Positions 51,811 to 61,073 of a stretch of DNA of 64,000 bases are shown one piece after another. Position 1 is the first letter of the stretch; each line of letters starts with the position of its first letter. The notes below the pieces were generated by a model that saw nothing but the letters and a program-made list of their open reading frames with translations, was not told where the DNA came from and did not search any database. The translations under genes and the position numbers were made by a program. Source of the stretch: Chitinophagaceae bacterium (GTDB lineage Bacteria > Bacteroidota > Bacteroidia > Chitinophagales > Chitinophagaceae); the NCBI GenBank assembly GCA_947452965.1, contig CANGEW010000001.1, positions 1 through 64,000 of the forward strand, given 5' to 3'.

Positions 51811-52072
51811 TAAATAAAATCCCACCCTTGTTGGTGGAGAACACCAACAAGGGCCACAAATTACAGAAAATTATATTGATGGAGAACAACTCGAACAAGG
51901 GCCAATCAAAGTGAGTAAATCCAGACCCTTTCTTATTGGTGTATAACACCAACAAGGGCCACAAGGGCAGATGAGAGTGAATAAATTCATCACCACCCTT
52001 ATTGGTATAAGACCTAGAACGACTTAGAATCTAGACCTTCCATGTTGGTGTAAAACACCAAGAATTGCCCAA
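51811..52072. repeat. Tandem array of diverged palindromic hairpin units (consensus near CCCTTGTTGGTG-n-CACCAACAAGGGCC)
   Basis: Perfect 12-bp inverted repeat at 51825-51853; further imperfect copies centred near 51884, 51944, 52008 and 52053, some with related GTGA(G/A)TAAAT spacers. Confidence 0.85.
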
Positions 52073-52135
52073 AAGCGAAAATATTGAGACTTATAATCTT
52101 TGTAGCTATATAATAAATTGTTACGCGTCAATATT

Positions 52136-52166
52136 TTGCTTTATGCCCTTATTTGCGGTATTTTTG
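52136..52166 (+). promoter_or_regulatory. Candidate metG promoter (TTG-N20-TATTTTTG)
   Basis: TTTTG at 52135-52138, 20-nt spacer, TATTTTTG at 52159-52166; G of the -7 box lies 6 nt before the metG A(TG). Confidence 0.55.
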
Positions 52167-52171
52167 CCAAG

Positions 52172-54295
52172 ATGAATCAGCCTAAAAGATATTTAATTAC
52201 CTCTGCCCTTCCTTATGCTAACGGGCCCAAGCATATTGGCCATTTGGCAGGAGCATATTTGCCTGCAGATATATATGTGCGATATTTACGTGCTCAAAAA
52301 AGAGATGTTGTGTTTGTTTGCGGAAGTGATGAACACGGCGCCGCCATTACCATTCAGGCAATGAAGGAGCAAACCACCCCTAAAGCCATCGTTGATAAAT
52401 ACCATGCTTTGCTGGAAAGCAACATGAACGATTTGGGTATTTCTTTCGACATATACCATCGAACTTCTGCACAAATCCATCACGAAACAGCCCAGGAATT
52501 CTTTACCAAACTCAATAATAACGGCGATTTAGAATTGCAGGAATCTGAACAATATTTTGATGAAGCAGCCAATACTTTTTTGGCCGACAGATACATCACC
52601 GGCACCTGCCCTATTTGTAGTTACGATAAAGCCTATGGCGATCAATGTGAAAAATGCGGTACTTCCTTAAGTCCGGAACAACTCATTCATCCAAAAAGTA
52701 CGTTGAGTGGCAATCCTCCGGCCAAGAAAAAAACCACTCATTGGTATTTGCCTCTTAATAAACATGAGGACTTTTTACGGAAATGGATACTCGAAACACA
52801 TCAGTCCGACTGGAAAACGAATGTGTTGGGTCAATGCAAAAGCTGGATTGATGCCGGCTTACATCCAAGAGCCGTTACCAGAGACTTGGAATGGGGTGTT
52901 AAAGTTCCTTTGGCAGATGCTGAAGGAAAAGTATTGTATGTTTGGTTTGACGCGCCTATTGGCTATATCAGTGCTACCAAACAATGGGCCATTAACAATA
53001 ACAAAGACTGGAAACCTTACTGGGAAGATAAAGAAACCAAACTGATTCATTTCATTGGAAAAGACAACATTGTATTTCACTGTATCATATTCCCTGTAAT
53101 GCTTCAATTGCATGGAAACATTTTACCAGAGAATGTACCCAGCAATGAGTTCATGAATTTGGAAGGCGATAAAATGAGTACAAGCAGAGGCTGGAGTATT
53201 GAAATGGACGAATACATCACCGACTTTGTGAAAAAAGAAAATGGTGGCGATATGATGGTGGATGCACTTAGATATTATTTAACTGCCATCGCACCAGAAA
53301 CCAAAGACAGCGAGTTTACATGGAAAGGATTTCAGGACGCTTTGAACAGCGAACTTGTTTCCATATTCGGGAATTTTGTGAACAGAACATTTGTGTTAAT
53401 GCACAAATTATGCAATGGAAAAGTTCCTGCTTTTCATAATGACATCGCAGATGATGCAGATACAGCTCTGTTAAAAAATATACTTTATACAAAAGAGACT
53501 GTTGAAACAAATATAGAACAGTACAAATTCAGAGATGCATTATTTGAAGTGATTGACCTTTCTCGTAAAGGCAATAAATACATGCAAGACAAAGAGCCGT
53601 GGATTGTTGCCAAGCAGGTAGATGAGAATGGGAAACCCACTGCAGCTGCTCAAAAACAAATAGACAACTGCTTACATCATTGTTTACAACTATGTGCCAA
53701 TCTGGCTGTGTTAATTAATCCATTCCTTCCGCTTACCGCAAAAAAAATGTGTTACATGATGAAGGTGGTAGACAAAATACTGGAATGGGAAAATGCCGGA
53801 AAATCAAATCTCTTAAGCATTGGCTATTCATTAAGAGCACCTGAATTGTTATTCAGAAAACTGGAAGACGAGGAAGTGAAACAACAAATTGAAAAACTAC
53901 AAGCAAAAAGTAAAAAACTGATGGAAAATACTACGCCAGCTGCTGAACCAACTGTAAAAACTGTTGTATCAAAAGAAGAAATTCAGTTTGATGATTTTGC
54001 AAAAATTGATTTAAAAACAGGCACCATCGTTGCAGCCGAAAAAGTAGAAAAGGCTGACAAACTATTGAAACTATTAGTTGATTTAGGTTCCGAACAAAGA
54101 AGCATTGTTAGTGGTATTGCACTACACTTTCAACCCGAAAATATTATTGGGCAAAAAGTTGTAGTTGTGACCAACTTAGCCCCCAGAAAAATGAGAGGTA
54201 TTGAAAGCAACGGTATGATCTTAATGGCTGAAAATAACAATGGGAAATTATGCTTCGTGAGCAGTGATGTGGTGAACGGAAGCAATGTGAGTTAA
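52172..54295 (+). CDS. metG: Methionyl-tRNA synthetase
   Basis: MNQPKRYLITSALPYANGPKHIGHLAGAYLPADIYVRYLR; CPICSYDKAYGDQCEKCG zinc module; GDKMSTSRGW (KMSKS); C-terminal tRNA-binding domain (DLKTGTIVAAEKVEKADKLLKLLVDLG). ATG at 52172 preferred. Confidence 0.97.
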   Translation: MNQPKRYLITSALPYANGPKHIGHLAGAYLPADIYVRYLRAQKRDVVFVCGSDEHGAAITIQAMKEQTTPKAIVDKYHALLESNMNDLGISFDIYHRTSAQIHHETAQEFFTKLNNNGDLELQESEQYFDEAANTFLADRYITGTCPICSYDKAYGDQCEKCGTSLSPEQLIHPKSTLSGNPPAKKKTTHWYLPLNKHEDFLRKWILETHQSDWKTNVLGQCKSWIDAGLHPRAVTRDLEWGVKVPLADAEGKVLYVWFDAPIGYISATKQWAINNNKDWKPYWEDKETKLIHFIGKDNIVFHCIIFPVMLQLHGNILPENVPSNEFMNLEGDKMSTSRGWSIEMDEYITDFVKKENGGDMMVDALRYYLTAIAPETKDSEFTWKGFQDALNSELVSIFGNFVNRTFVLMHKLCNGKVPAFHNDIADDADTALLKNILYTKETVETNIEQYKFRDALFEVIDLSRKGNKYMQDKEPWIVAKQVDENGKPTAAAQKQIDNCLHHCLQLCANLAVLINPFLPLTAKKMCYMMKVVDKILEWENAGKSNLLSIGYSLRAPELLFRKLEDEEVKQQIEKLQAKSKKLMENTTPAAEPTVKTVVSKEEIQFDDFAKIDLKTGTIVAAEKVEKADKLLKLLVDLGSEQRSIVSGIALHFQPENIIGQKVVVVTNLAPRKMRGIESNGMILMAENNNGKLCFVSSDVVNGSNVS

Positions 54296-54309
54296 TTTTT
54301 TTTACACTG

Positions 54310-55212
54310 ATGATTACAATCCCTCCATACTTACAACGTGGCAACACGATTGGCATTACTTGTCCTGCTGGATATATGCCCAAACAAAAAGCCGATGCTT
54401 GTATCGCAACATTACAAGAATGGGGCTTTGAGGTAATGGTAGGTAAAACTGTGGGCAGCGCTTCTAAAAATTATTTCAGTGGTACCGATGAGGAGAGAGC
54501 CAATGAATTGCAAGCTATGTTAGACGACAAAAACATTCATGCAATTTTATTTGGCAGAGGAGGATATGGAATGAGTCAAATTATTGATCGATTGGATTTT
54601 AAAAAATTTAAAAAAAATCCAAAATGGTTAATTGGATTCAGCGATATAACTGTATTACATACTCATATATTCAGTAATTATAAAATTGTCACACTTCATG
54701 CTCCAATGGTAGGCGCTTTTAATCAAAAGAGTATTTATATTGATCATTTACACAACGCATTATTAGGCAAAAAAGCTCATTACAGTTTTCCATTACATCC
54801 CAACAACCAATTAGGAAGCAACAAAGGAATATTATTAGGAGGTAATCTTACTTTGTTGGCAAATGTGATTGGCACGCCCTCAGACTACTCAACCAAAGGA
54901 AAGATTTTATTCATTGAAGACATAGGAGAATATTTGTATAGCATTGACAGATTATTAATGCAATTGAAAAGAGCAGGCAAATTAAAGAGCCTAGCAGGAT
55001 TAATTGTAGGAGGTTTTACTGACATGAAAGATACTGAAAGACCTTATGGCAAGAAGGTGCAAGACATTATTAAAGAAATAGTTCAGGAATACAAATACCC
55101 AATTTGTTATAATTGTCCGATCAGTCATAATAAAGAAAACGTAGCAGTAAAAATTGGTATTACCTATGAACTGAAAGTGACCAAGAGTAAAGTTTCTCTA
55201 AAAGAAATATAA
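54310..55212 (+). CDS. ldcA: LD-carboxypeptidase (S66 family)
   Basis: ITCPAGYMPKQKADACIATLQEWGFEV; LFGRGGYGMSQIIDRLDF; LLGGNLTLLANVIGTP; LFIEDIGEYLYSIDRLLMQL. Confidence 0.92.
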   Translation: MITIPPYLQRGNTIGITCPAGYMPKQKADACIATLQEWGFEVMVGKTVGSASKNYFSGTDEERANELQAMLDDKNIHAILFGRGGYGMSQIIDRLDFKKFKKNPKWLIGFSDITVLHTHIFSNYKIVTLHAPMVGAFNQKSIYIDHLHNALLGKKAHYSFPLHPNNQLGSNKGILLGGNLTLLANVIGTPSDYSTKGKILFIEDIGEYLYSIDRLLMQLKRAGKLKSLAGLIVGGFTDMKDTERPYGKKVQDIIKEIVQEYKYPICYNCPISHNKENVAVKIGITYELKVTKSKVSLKEI

Positions 55213-55215
55213 CAA

Positions 55216-55518
55216 TTAACTAGACGCTTTTTTCCAAGCATCCATTCCTCCTTGCAGATTTATCAAATTAGAAAATTGAAGCCGTTCTTGTAAACGTTGA
55301 ATGGCAATTTGGCTTCGGATTCCTTTTTGACAATAGAATACGACAGGAATATCTCTTTGAATCTTTGAAGCTTTTTCAAAAATTTGCTGTAATGGAATAT
55401 GATCTCCTCCTATATGAAAAGCTTCTCTTTCAAAAAATTCTCTTACATCAATCAACTGAAGCGTTTCATGTTGTTTGATTTTTTGCTGAAGTTCGACTGG
55501 TGTAATGGAATGAATCAT
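55216..55518 (-). CDS. Rhodanese-like domain protein
   Basis: LQLIDVREFFEREAFHIGGDHIPL...VVFYCQKGIRSQIAIQRL (active-site Cys). Confidence 0.9.
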   Translation of the reverse strand: MIHSITPVELQQKIKQHETLQLIDVREFFEREAFHIGGDHIPLQQIFEKASKIQRDIPVVFYCQKGIRSQIAIQRLQERLQFSNLINLQGGMDAWKKASS

Positions 55519-57543
55519 TTAATATTGTTCATCTTCTTCGTTATCCCAAACCCTGGTAAGTTTTAATTTGTTTACAGGGGCTACAATGAGTGGAAATTTC
55601 TCTACTGCCACATTGCTTTGTTCTAACCCGAAACTACGTTCTTCGCTTACGCTCAATTCTTTTATCCAGAAATACAAACGCATGATAATATGTTCAACAA
55701 CAGGTAATTCATTATCTTGACTTAAGAATTTTTCCATAACAATGAATTGAAAATCACCCACCATGTTATTTCTTTGTTGACTTTCGTATCTGCTGGTAAT
55801 ATTTACTTCTCTATTTGCAACTAAATCCTCAACTACTTTTTTGAACATTAAATTCAATCTAGGTTGAATTCTAAAGCCTAATTTAAATTCTACACGAATG
55901 ATGTCATTAGGAATAATATGTTCTACTGAATATTCGCTAGTGTAAGGATCATCCAAAGTGTCAACATGCACAAACCAGTAAATATCCGCACGCTTGGGCT
56001 TACCTCTTAAAATGCTATGAATGATTTTATGTTCAATTTCTTTTGGATTATTGGCACTAGTTAAATACACTAAATGAGTAGCGCATTTTGGAACAGTGGT
56101 ATCATTGCTCAACTCTTCAATCTTTGGAATATACTCTTCTACTCTAACAAATTCAACGTATCTATTTTTAATTTTTCTAGCACGATACCAAACATACATA
56201 ACCATAAACAATCCTCCGCCGATGATTAAAGTTACAAATCCGCCATGTGGAAATTTATCGAGGTTGGCGATTAAGAAGCAGGCTTCCAATGCTATGTAAA
56301 GAATAAGGAAAAGCCATATCAAAGGTTCGGCAACACGTTTAGAAATCAAGAAATTAGAGAATAATACGGTTGTAGCAATCATACACAGTGTGATAGCTAA
56401 TCCATATGCAGCTTCCATAGCACCTGAAGATCTAAAGTATAAAACGATTGCACAACAACCTGCAAACAATAAACTATTAATACCTGGGATATACAATTGT
56501 CCTTTAGCTTCAGTAGGATATTTAATACGCATTTTGGGCCATAGGTTTAAACGAATGGCTTCACTAATAAGTGTAAACGAACCACTTATTAATGCTTGGC
56601 TGGCAATTATGGCAGCAGCGGTAGCGATGATGATTCCCCAAATCAAAAACCAATTAGGCATAATTTGATAAAATGGATTAATCATATTAATACCATTGGT
56701 AAAAACATGGCCTTTCTGTGTGAGAAGCCAAGCACCTTGTCCGAGGTAATTCAAAATCAAACATGCTTTTACAAAAATCCAAGAAAATCTGATATTTCCA
56801 CGGCCGCAATGTCCCAAGTCGCTATATAGAGCTTCAGCACCTGTGGTACATAAAAATACCGCCCCTAAAATCCAGAAACCTTTTGGATAGATAGTTAATA
56901 GTTTAAATGCATAATAAGGATTAAAAGCTTTAAAAACAGTTAGATCGGTTGATATATGTGATAAACCTAAAACAGCTAACATCACAAACCACAATGACAT
57001 TATAGGACCAAATATTTTACCAATAGAGTTGGTTCCAAATTGCTGCATAAAAAACAATACCGACAAAATTGACAACACTATAATTATTATCGTTTTTTCA
57101 TGTATACCATTTAAAGCCGGAATATTATTTAATCCTTCAATAGCAGAAGTAATAGAGATCGGTGGTGTAATCATGCCATCTGCTAAAAGCGCTGCCCCGC
57201 CAAGCATTGCAGGAATTACAAGCCATTTTTTTTGGCGTCTTACTAATGTATATAATGAAAAAATTCCTCCTTCACCTTTGTTGTCGGCTTGCAAAGTGAG
57301 CAACACATATTTTAGGGTAGTCTGTAACGTTAGTGTCCATATGATACACGACAATCCTCCAACGATAAGCAGCTCACTAATTTCTTTGCCATTAATGATA
57401 GAGCTAAAAACATAGAGTGGTGAAGTTCCAATGTCACCATAAATAATACCTAATGCGATTAATAAGCCTGCGGCTGTTACTTTGTTGATGTTATGACTGC
57501 TCACAAAAGTGAATTTACATGAGTTTGTAAAGAATACGACCAC
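55519..57543 (-). CDS. kup: KUP-family potassium transporter
   Basis: ALGIIYGDIGTSPLYVFSSII; ALLADGMITPPISITSAIEGL; TTGAEALYSDLGHCGRGNIRFSW. Exact start uncertain. Confidence 0.95.
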   Translation of the reverse strand: MVVFFTNSCKFTFVSSHNINKVTAAGLLIALGIIYGDIGTSPLYVFSSIINGKEISELLIVGGLSCIIWTLTLQTTLKYVLLTLQADNKGEGGIFSLYTLVRRQKKWLVIPAMLGGAALLADGMITPPISITSAIEGLNNIPALNGIHEKTIIIIVLSILSVLFFMQQFGTNSIGKIFGPIMSLWFVMLAVLGLSHISTDLTVFKAFNPYYAFKLLTIYPKGFWILGAVFLCTTGAEALYSDLGHCGRGNIRFSWIFVKACLILNYLGQGAWLLTQKGHVFTNGINMINPFYQIMPNWFLIWGIIIATAAAIIASQALISGSFTLISEAIRLNLWPKMRIKYPTEAKGQLYIPGINSLLFAGCCAIVLYFRSSGAMEAAYGLAITLCMIATTVLFSNFLISKRVAEPLIWLFLILYIALEACFLIANLDKFPHGGFVTLIIGGGLFMVMYVWYRARKIKNRYVEFVRVEEYIPKIEELSNDTTVPKCATHLVYLTSANNPKEIEHKIIHSILRGKPKRADIYWFVHVDTLDDPYTSEYSVEHIIPNDIIRVEFKLGFRIQPRLNLMFKKVVEDLVANREVNITSRYESQQRNNMVGDFQFIVMEKFLSQDNELPVVEHIIMRLYFWIKELSVSEERSFGLEQSNVAVEKFPLIVAPVNKLKLTRVWDNEEDEQY

Positions 57544-57608
57544 AAATGTATAAGTAAATTTGGTACAAAAAGAGGCTTATTCTATTTAAATTATTATGAA
57601 GGGTTATC

Positions 57609-57640
57609 TAAAAAGAAAAGCCCCTCTTTTGGAGGGGTTT
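57609..57640 (-). terminator. Terminator downstream of ftsZ
   Basis: Stem AAGCCCCTC-TTTTG-GAGGGGTTT (includes one G-T pair); minus strand followed by CTTTTCTTTTT. Confidence 0.85.
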
Positions 57641-57696
57641 CTTACAAACAAAAATCACAAACACAGTTTTGAGATGTGCCGATAGTTAATCAGGCA

Positions 57697-59616
57697 TCAA
57701 TCTGGTTTTTTACCATCTAGGAAAGTATTAATCGTTCCTATTTCGGCTTGGTTATTTTCATTAGTCTTCACGGTATATGCGCTATAAAAAGTTTCTACAT
57801 TAGCAATTTGGTTGGTCATATCCATATTGCGGCGGAGATAAGCTGGAACGGTTTCAAACTCATTATTAGGATCGGCAGCATTTACGTTAAACGAAAGATT
57901 ACGCAATTTTGCTATCCGTTCCGCAGCCCGGCGCCTTAATTCTTCTGTTTCGTCCTGCAAAGCAGGTTCCTCAACAGGAGATGTCATGATGGGCTGAGTT
58001 TGTTGTACAACCGGCTCTTCCGCCGCGTTCTGGGTTAGTTTTTCAACCAGTTGCATTTCGATTAAAGGTTCGTCATCCTGAAAAGAAATCTGCAGGGGTT
58101 GAGGCTCTTCATTTGTATTGGATTCTTGGTTTTTTGGCTCTTCTACATAGATCTGTGTAGGTTTTGCCAAATAGCCTCCCGACGAAAGTTGGCTATTATC
58201 ATTAGAAGCGGCTGCTTCGACATTTTTTAGTTCTACGCTTTTTTCTTTTGTAGTTCCAGGTGCAATTTCTTCAAAATCAATTTTTGTAGTTGGAATCTGA
58301 TCAAATGAGTTAGATATTTCAAAGAAAATTGGCTCATCATTTATTTGAAGATCATCATTTACTGAAGTTGATACCAATTCTTGAGTTAGGTCAGGATTTG
58401 TCTCTTCTTTCAATTTAGGCATCATAGATTCTTCCATCACATCATCGATCATGAAATCAATGGTTATTGAATTGCTTTTTAAAGAGTTTTCTACTGCAGG
58501 TTCTACAATTGTTTCTAATGGTTTTTCTTCCAAAACAATTTCTTTTGTAACGGGAATAGACATCGGAGTAACAGACGCTGGCACTTCTAATTGAAGAACT
58601 ACTTTATCATCTTCTTTACTTGAACGTGTATTGATTTTTGCAAACGGATCTTTATGATCAAAACCAGTTGCAATTAGAGTTACGCCAATTTGACTACCCA
58701 ATGTATTGTCATATCCTAAACCTAGGATAACATCTGTCTCATCCCCTGCTTGAGATAATAAATAGTTTTGAATCACTTCTACCTCATCCATTGTAAATTC
58801 ATTTTCACCTTCAGCACTATTAATATTGATCAATATCCACTTAGCTCCTCTGATTTCACTATCATTCAATAGAGGTGAATTCAATGCATTTTCAATCGCT
58901 TCCTGTGCTCTATTTTCACCTTCTGCATATGCACTGCCTAAAATAGCCACACCACCATCTTTCATAACTGTACAAACATCCGCAAAATCGACATTGATCT
59001 GACCTGTGCTATTGATAACATCGGTAATACATTTTGCAGCAGTAGCTAACACATTATCAGCTTTTCCAAAAGCTTCTTTCATTTTTAAGTTACCGAATTG
59101 ATGACGTAATTTATCATTGCTAATCACCAATAAGGTATCTACATGTTTTTTCAACAAATCAACACCTTCTTGAGCCTGTGCTAAACGCTTTTTACCTTCA
59201 TAAGCAAAGGGAGTTGTTACAATTCCAACTGTAAGAATATTTAAATCTTTGCAAATTTTTGCAATAATAGGAGCGCCACCTGTTCCAGTTCCACCACCCA
59301 TGCCTGCTGTGATGAAAGCCATTTTGGTATTCACTTCCAGAATTCTTTTTATTTCTTCCAAACTTTCTTCAGTTGCCTGACGACCAATATTTGGGTTTGC
59401 TCCGGCTCCTAGCCCTTGTGTTAAATGTGGGCCAAGTTGTATTTTATTGGGAACATTACTCAATGCGATGGCTTGCGCATCAGTATTGCAGATTATGAAA
59501 TTCACACCTTCAATATTTTGTGAATACATATGATTAACTGCATTGCTACCACCTCCGCCTACACCAATTACTTTGATAATAGAGGATTGTTCTTTTGGTA
59601 AATCAAAATGAATCAT
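57697..59616 (-). CDS. ftsZ: Cell division protein FtsZ with long C-terminal linker
   Basis: IKVIGVGGGGSNAVNHMY; AFITAGMGGGTGTGGAPIIAKI tubulin signature; ~300-aa acidic linker; ...VPAYLRRNM... Confidence 0.97.
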   Translation of the reverse strand: MIHFDLPKEQSSIIKVIGVGGGGSNAVNHMYSQNIEGVNFIICNTDAQAIALSNVPNKIQLGPHLTQGLGAGANPNIGRQATEESLEEIKRILEVNTKMAFITAGMGGGTGTGGAPIIAKICKDLNILTVGIVTTPFAYEGKKRLAQAQEGVDLLKKHVDTLLVISNDKLRHQFGNLKMKEAFGKADNVLATAAKCITDVINSTGQINVDFADVCTVMKDGGVAILGSAYAEGENRAQEAIENALNSPLLNDSEIRGAKWILININSAEGENEFTMDEVEVIQNYLLSQAGDETDVILGLGYDNTLGSQIGVTLIATGFDHKDPFAKINTRSSKEDDKVVLQLEVPASVTPMSIPVTKEIVLEEKPLETIVEPAVENSLKSNSITIDFMIDDVMEESMMPKLKEETNPDLTQELVSTSVNDDLQINDEPIFFEISNSFDQIPTTKIDFEEIAPGTTKEKSVELKNVEAAASNDNSQLSSGGYLAKPTQIYVEEPKNQESNTNEEPQPLQISFQDDEPLIEMQLVEKLTQNAAEEPVVQQTQPIMTSPVEEPALQDETEELRRRAAERIAKLRNLSFNVNAADPNNEFETVPAYLRRNMDMTNQIANVETFYSAYTVKTNENNQAEIGTINTFLDGKKPD

Positions 59617-59654
59617 ATAGAATTAGATTATGGGTTAGTTAGTTGTTTTTTGTA

Positions 59655-61067
59655 TTACAATGTTGTATCTGGTTCTTCTTTAAACATATCAATAAGATTA
59701 TTTTTAAAGCTGTCCATAAATTCTTTCAATGTTCTACGGGGTTGTACTTCTACAGTATCTGATTCTTTTTCAACCACCACATCTTCACCAACATTAGTAA
59801 GAGCTGCTTCAGAGACTACGCTAATGTAATTGTCGGCCATTTGCTTATTCTTATTCTCATAATCGTTATACCCTTTCAGAATCAATCCAATACATGTGCT
59901 ATACATGGGCATTGCTAATTCATCGTTATATTCTCCCGACAAGTGCTCATTTGGAATACCGATGCGTGCATTCAATCCGGTTAAATACTCTGTTAATTGC
60001 AATAAATGTTTTAATTGAGAACCACCGCCCGTTAAAATGATACCGCCGTTCAAATTTCTGTTATCAAGACCCACTTGTTTTAAGTGATACGAAACAAAAT
60101 CCATGATTTCGCTCATTCTGGCTTGAATGATATTAGCCAACTTCTTAACAGAGATTTCTTTAGGCGCCATCCCACGCAAACCAGGAATTGTAATATAAGT
60201 GTTAGACTTGGTTTCATCGCTCAGTGCACTACCAAATTGAACTTTCATAGCTTCGGCCTGAACTTTTAAAACACCCAATCCTAATTTAATATCATTGGTA
60301 ATATTTTCACCACCAAATGGTATAACTGCTGTGTATTTAAGTACACCTTCGTAAAAAATAGCCAAATCAGTAGTACCGCCGCCTATATCTACAATCGCTA
60401 CACCTGCTTCCAAATCTTGTTCACTCATTACCGCAGCGGCTGATGCCAAAGGTTGCAACACTAAATCCTTTGTTTTTAATCCGGCCTTTTCTACGCTTCT
60501 GTTAATGTTACGAATAGCATTTTTGTCGCCTGTAATGATATGGAAATTTGCACCCACTTTCACTCCGCTGTATCCAATCGGATTAGCGATATTTTGAAAA
60601 TTATCTACTGTGAATTGTTGAGGAATTACATCAATAATTTGATCTCCTAATGGAATGTATGTTCTGTACTGATCCGCTACTAAACGATCAATTTCTTCTT
60701 GTCTGATTTCTTCTTCAATAGTTTGCCTTACAATATCACCTCTTGTTTGTAAGCTCTTGATATGCTGGCCTGCAATGCCAACATACACTTCATTAATATT
60801 TAAACTGGGGTTGGATTCATAACATTTTTCCAATGCCATTTGAATGGCTTTAATGGTTTGGTCAATGTTAAGTACCATTCCGTGTTCTACGCCGTTACTG
60901 TTAGCACGACCAAAACCAAGAATTTCCAGTTTGCCGAATTCGTTTTTTCTGCCGGCAATAGCAGCGATTTTTGTAGTCCCTATATCAAGGCCTACAATGA
61001 TGGGTTGTTCCTGATGCATAGTTGTTTGGTTTGTGTTTGTTTGTATGTTTGGTTCGTTAGAAGACAT
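59655..61067 (-). CDS. ftsA: Cell division protein FtsA
   Basis: PIIVGLDIGTTKIAAIAGRKNEFGKLEILGFG; VAIVDIGGGTTDLAIFYEG; GGIILTGGGSQLKHLLQL. Confidence 0.96.
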   Translation of the reverse strand: MSSNEPNIQTNTNQTTMHQEQPIIVGLDIGTTKIAAIAGRKNEFGKLEILGFGRANSNGVEHGMVLNIDQTIKAIQMALEKCYESNPSLNINEVYVGIAGQHIKSLQTRGDIVRQTIEEEIRQEEIDRLVADQYRTYIPLGDQIIDVIPQQFTVDNFQNIANPIGYSGVKVGANFHIITGDKNAIRNINRSVEKAGLKTKDLVLQPLASAAAVMSEQDLEAGVAIVDIGGGTTDLAIFYEGVLKYTAVIPFGGENITNDIKLGLGVLKVQAEAMKVQFGSALSDETKSNTYITIPGLRGMAPKEISVKKLANIIQARMSEIMDFVSYHLKQVGLDNRNLNGGIILTGGGSQLKHLLQLTEYLTGLNARIGIPNEHLSGEYNDELAMPMYSTCIGLILKGYNDYENKNKQMADNYISVVSEAALTNVGEDVVVEKESDTVEVQPRRTLKEFMDSFKNNLIDMFKEEPDTTL

Positions 61068-61073
61068 GATGTT

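Noticed and set aside
51779-51964. N-terminal extension of the S9 peptidase ORF
   Set aside because: Extension reads through the palindromic repeat array; a normal signal peptide starts at the ATG at 51778.
51811-52072. CRISPR array
   Set aside because: Repeat units are palindromic and strongly diverged, spacers are partly homologous to each other, and no cas genes are present.
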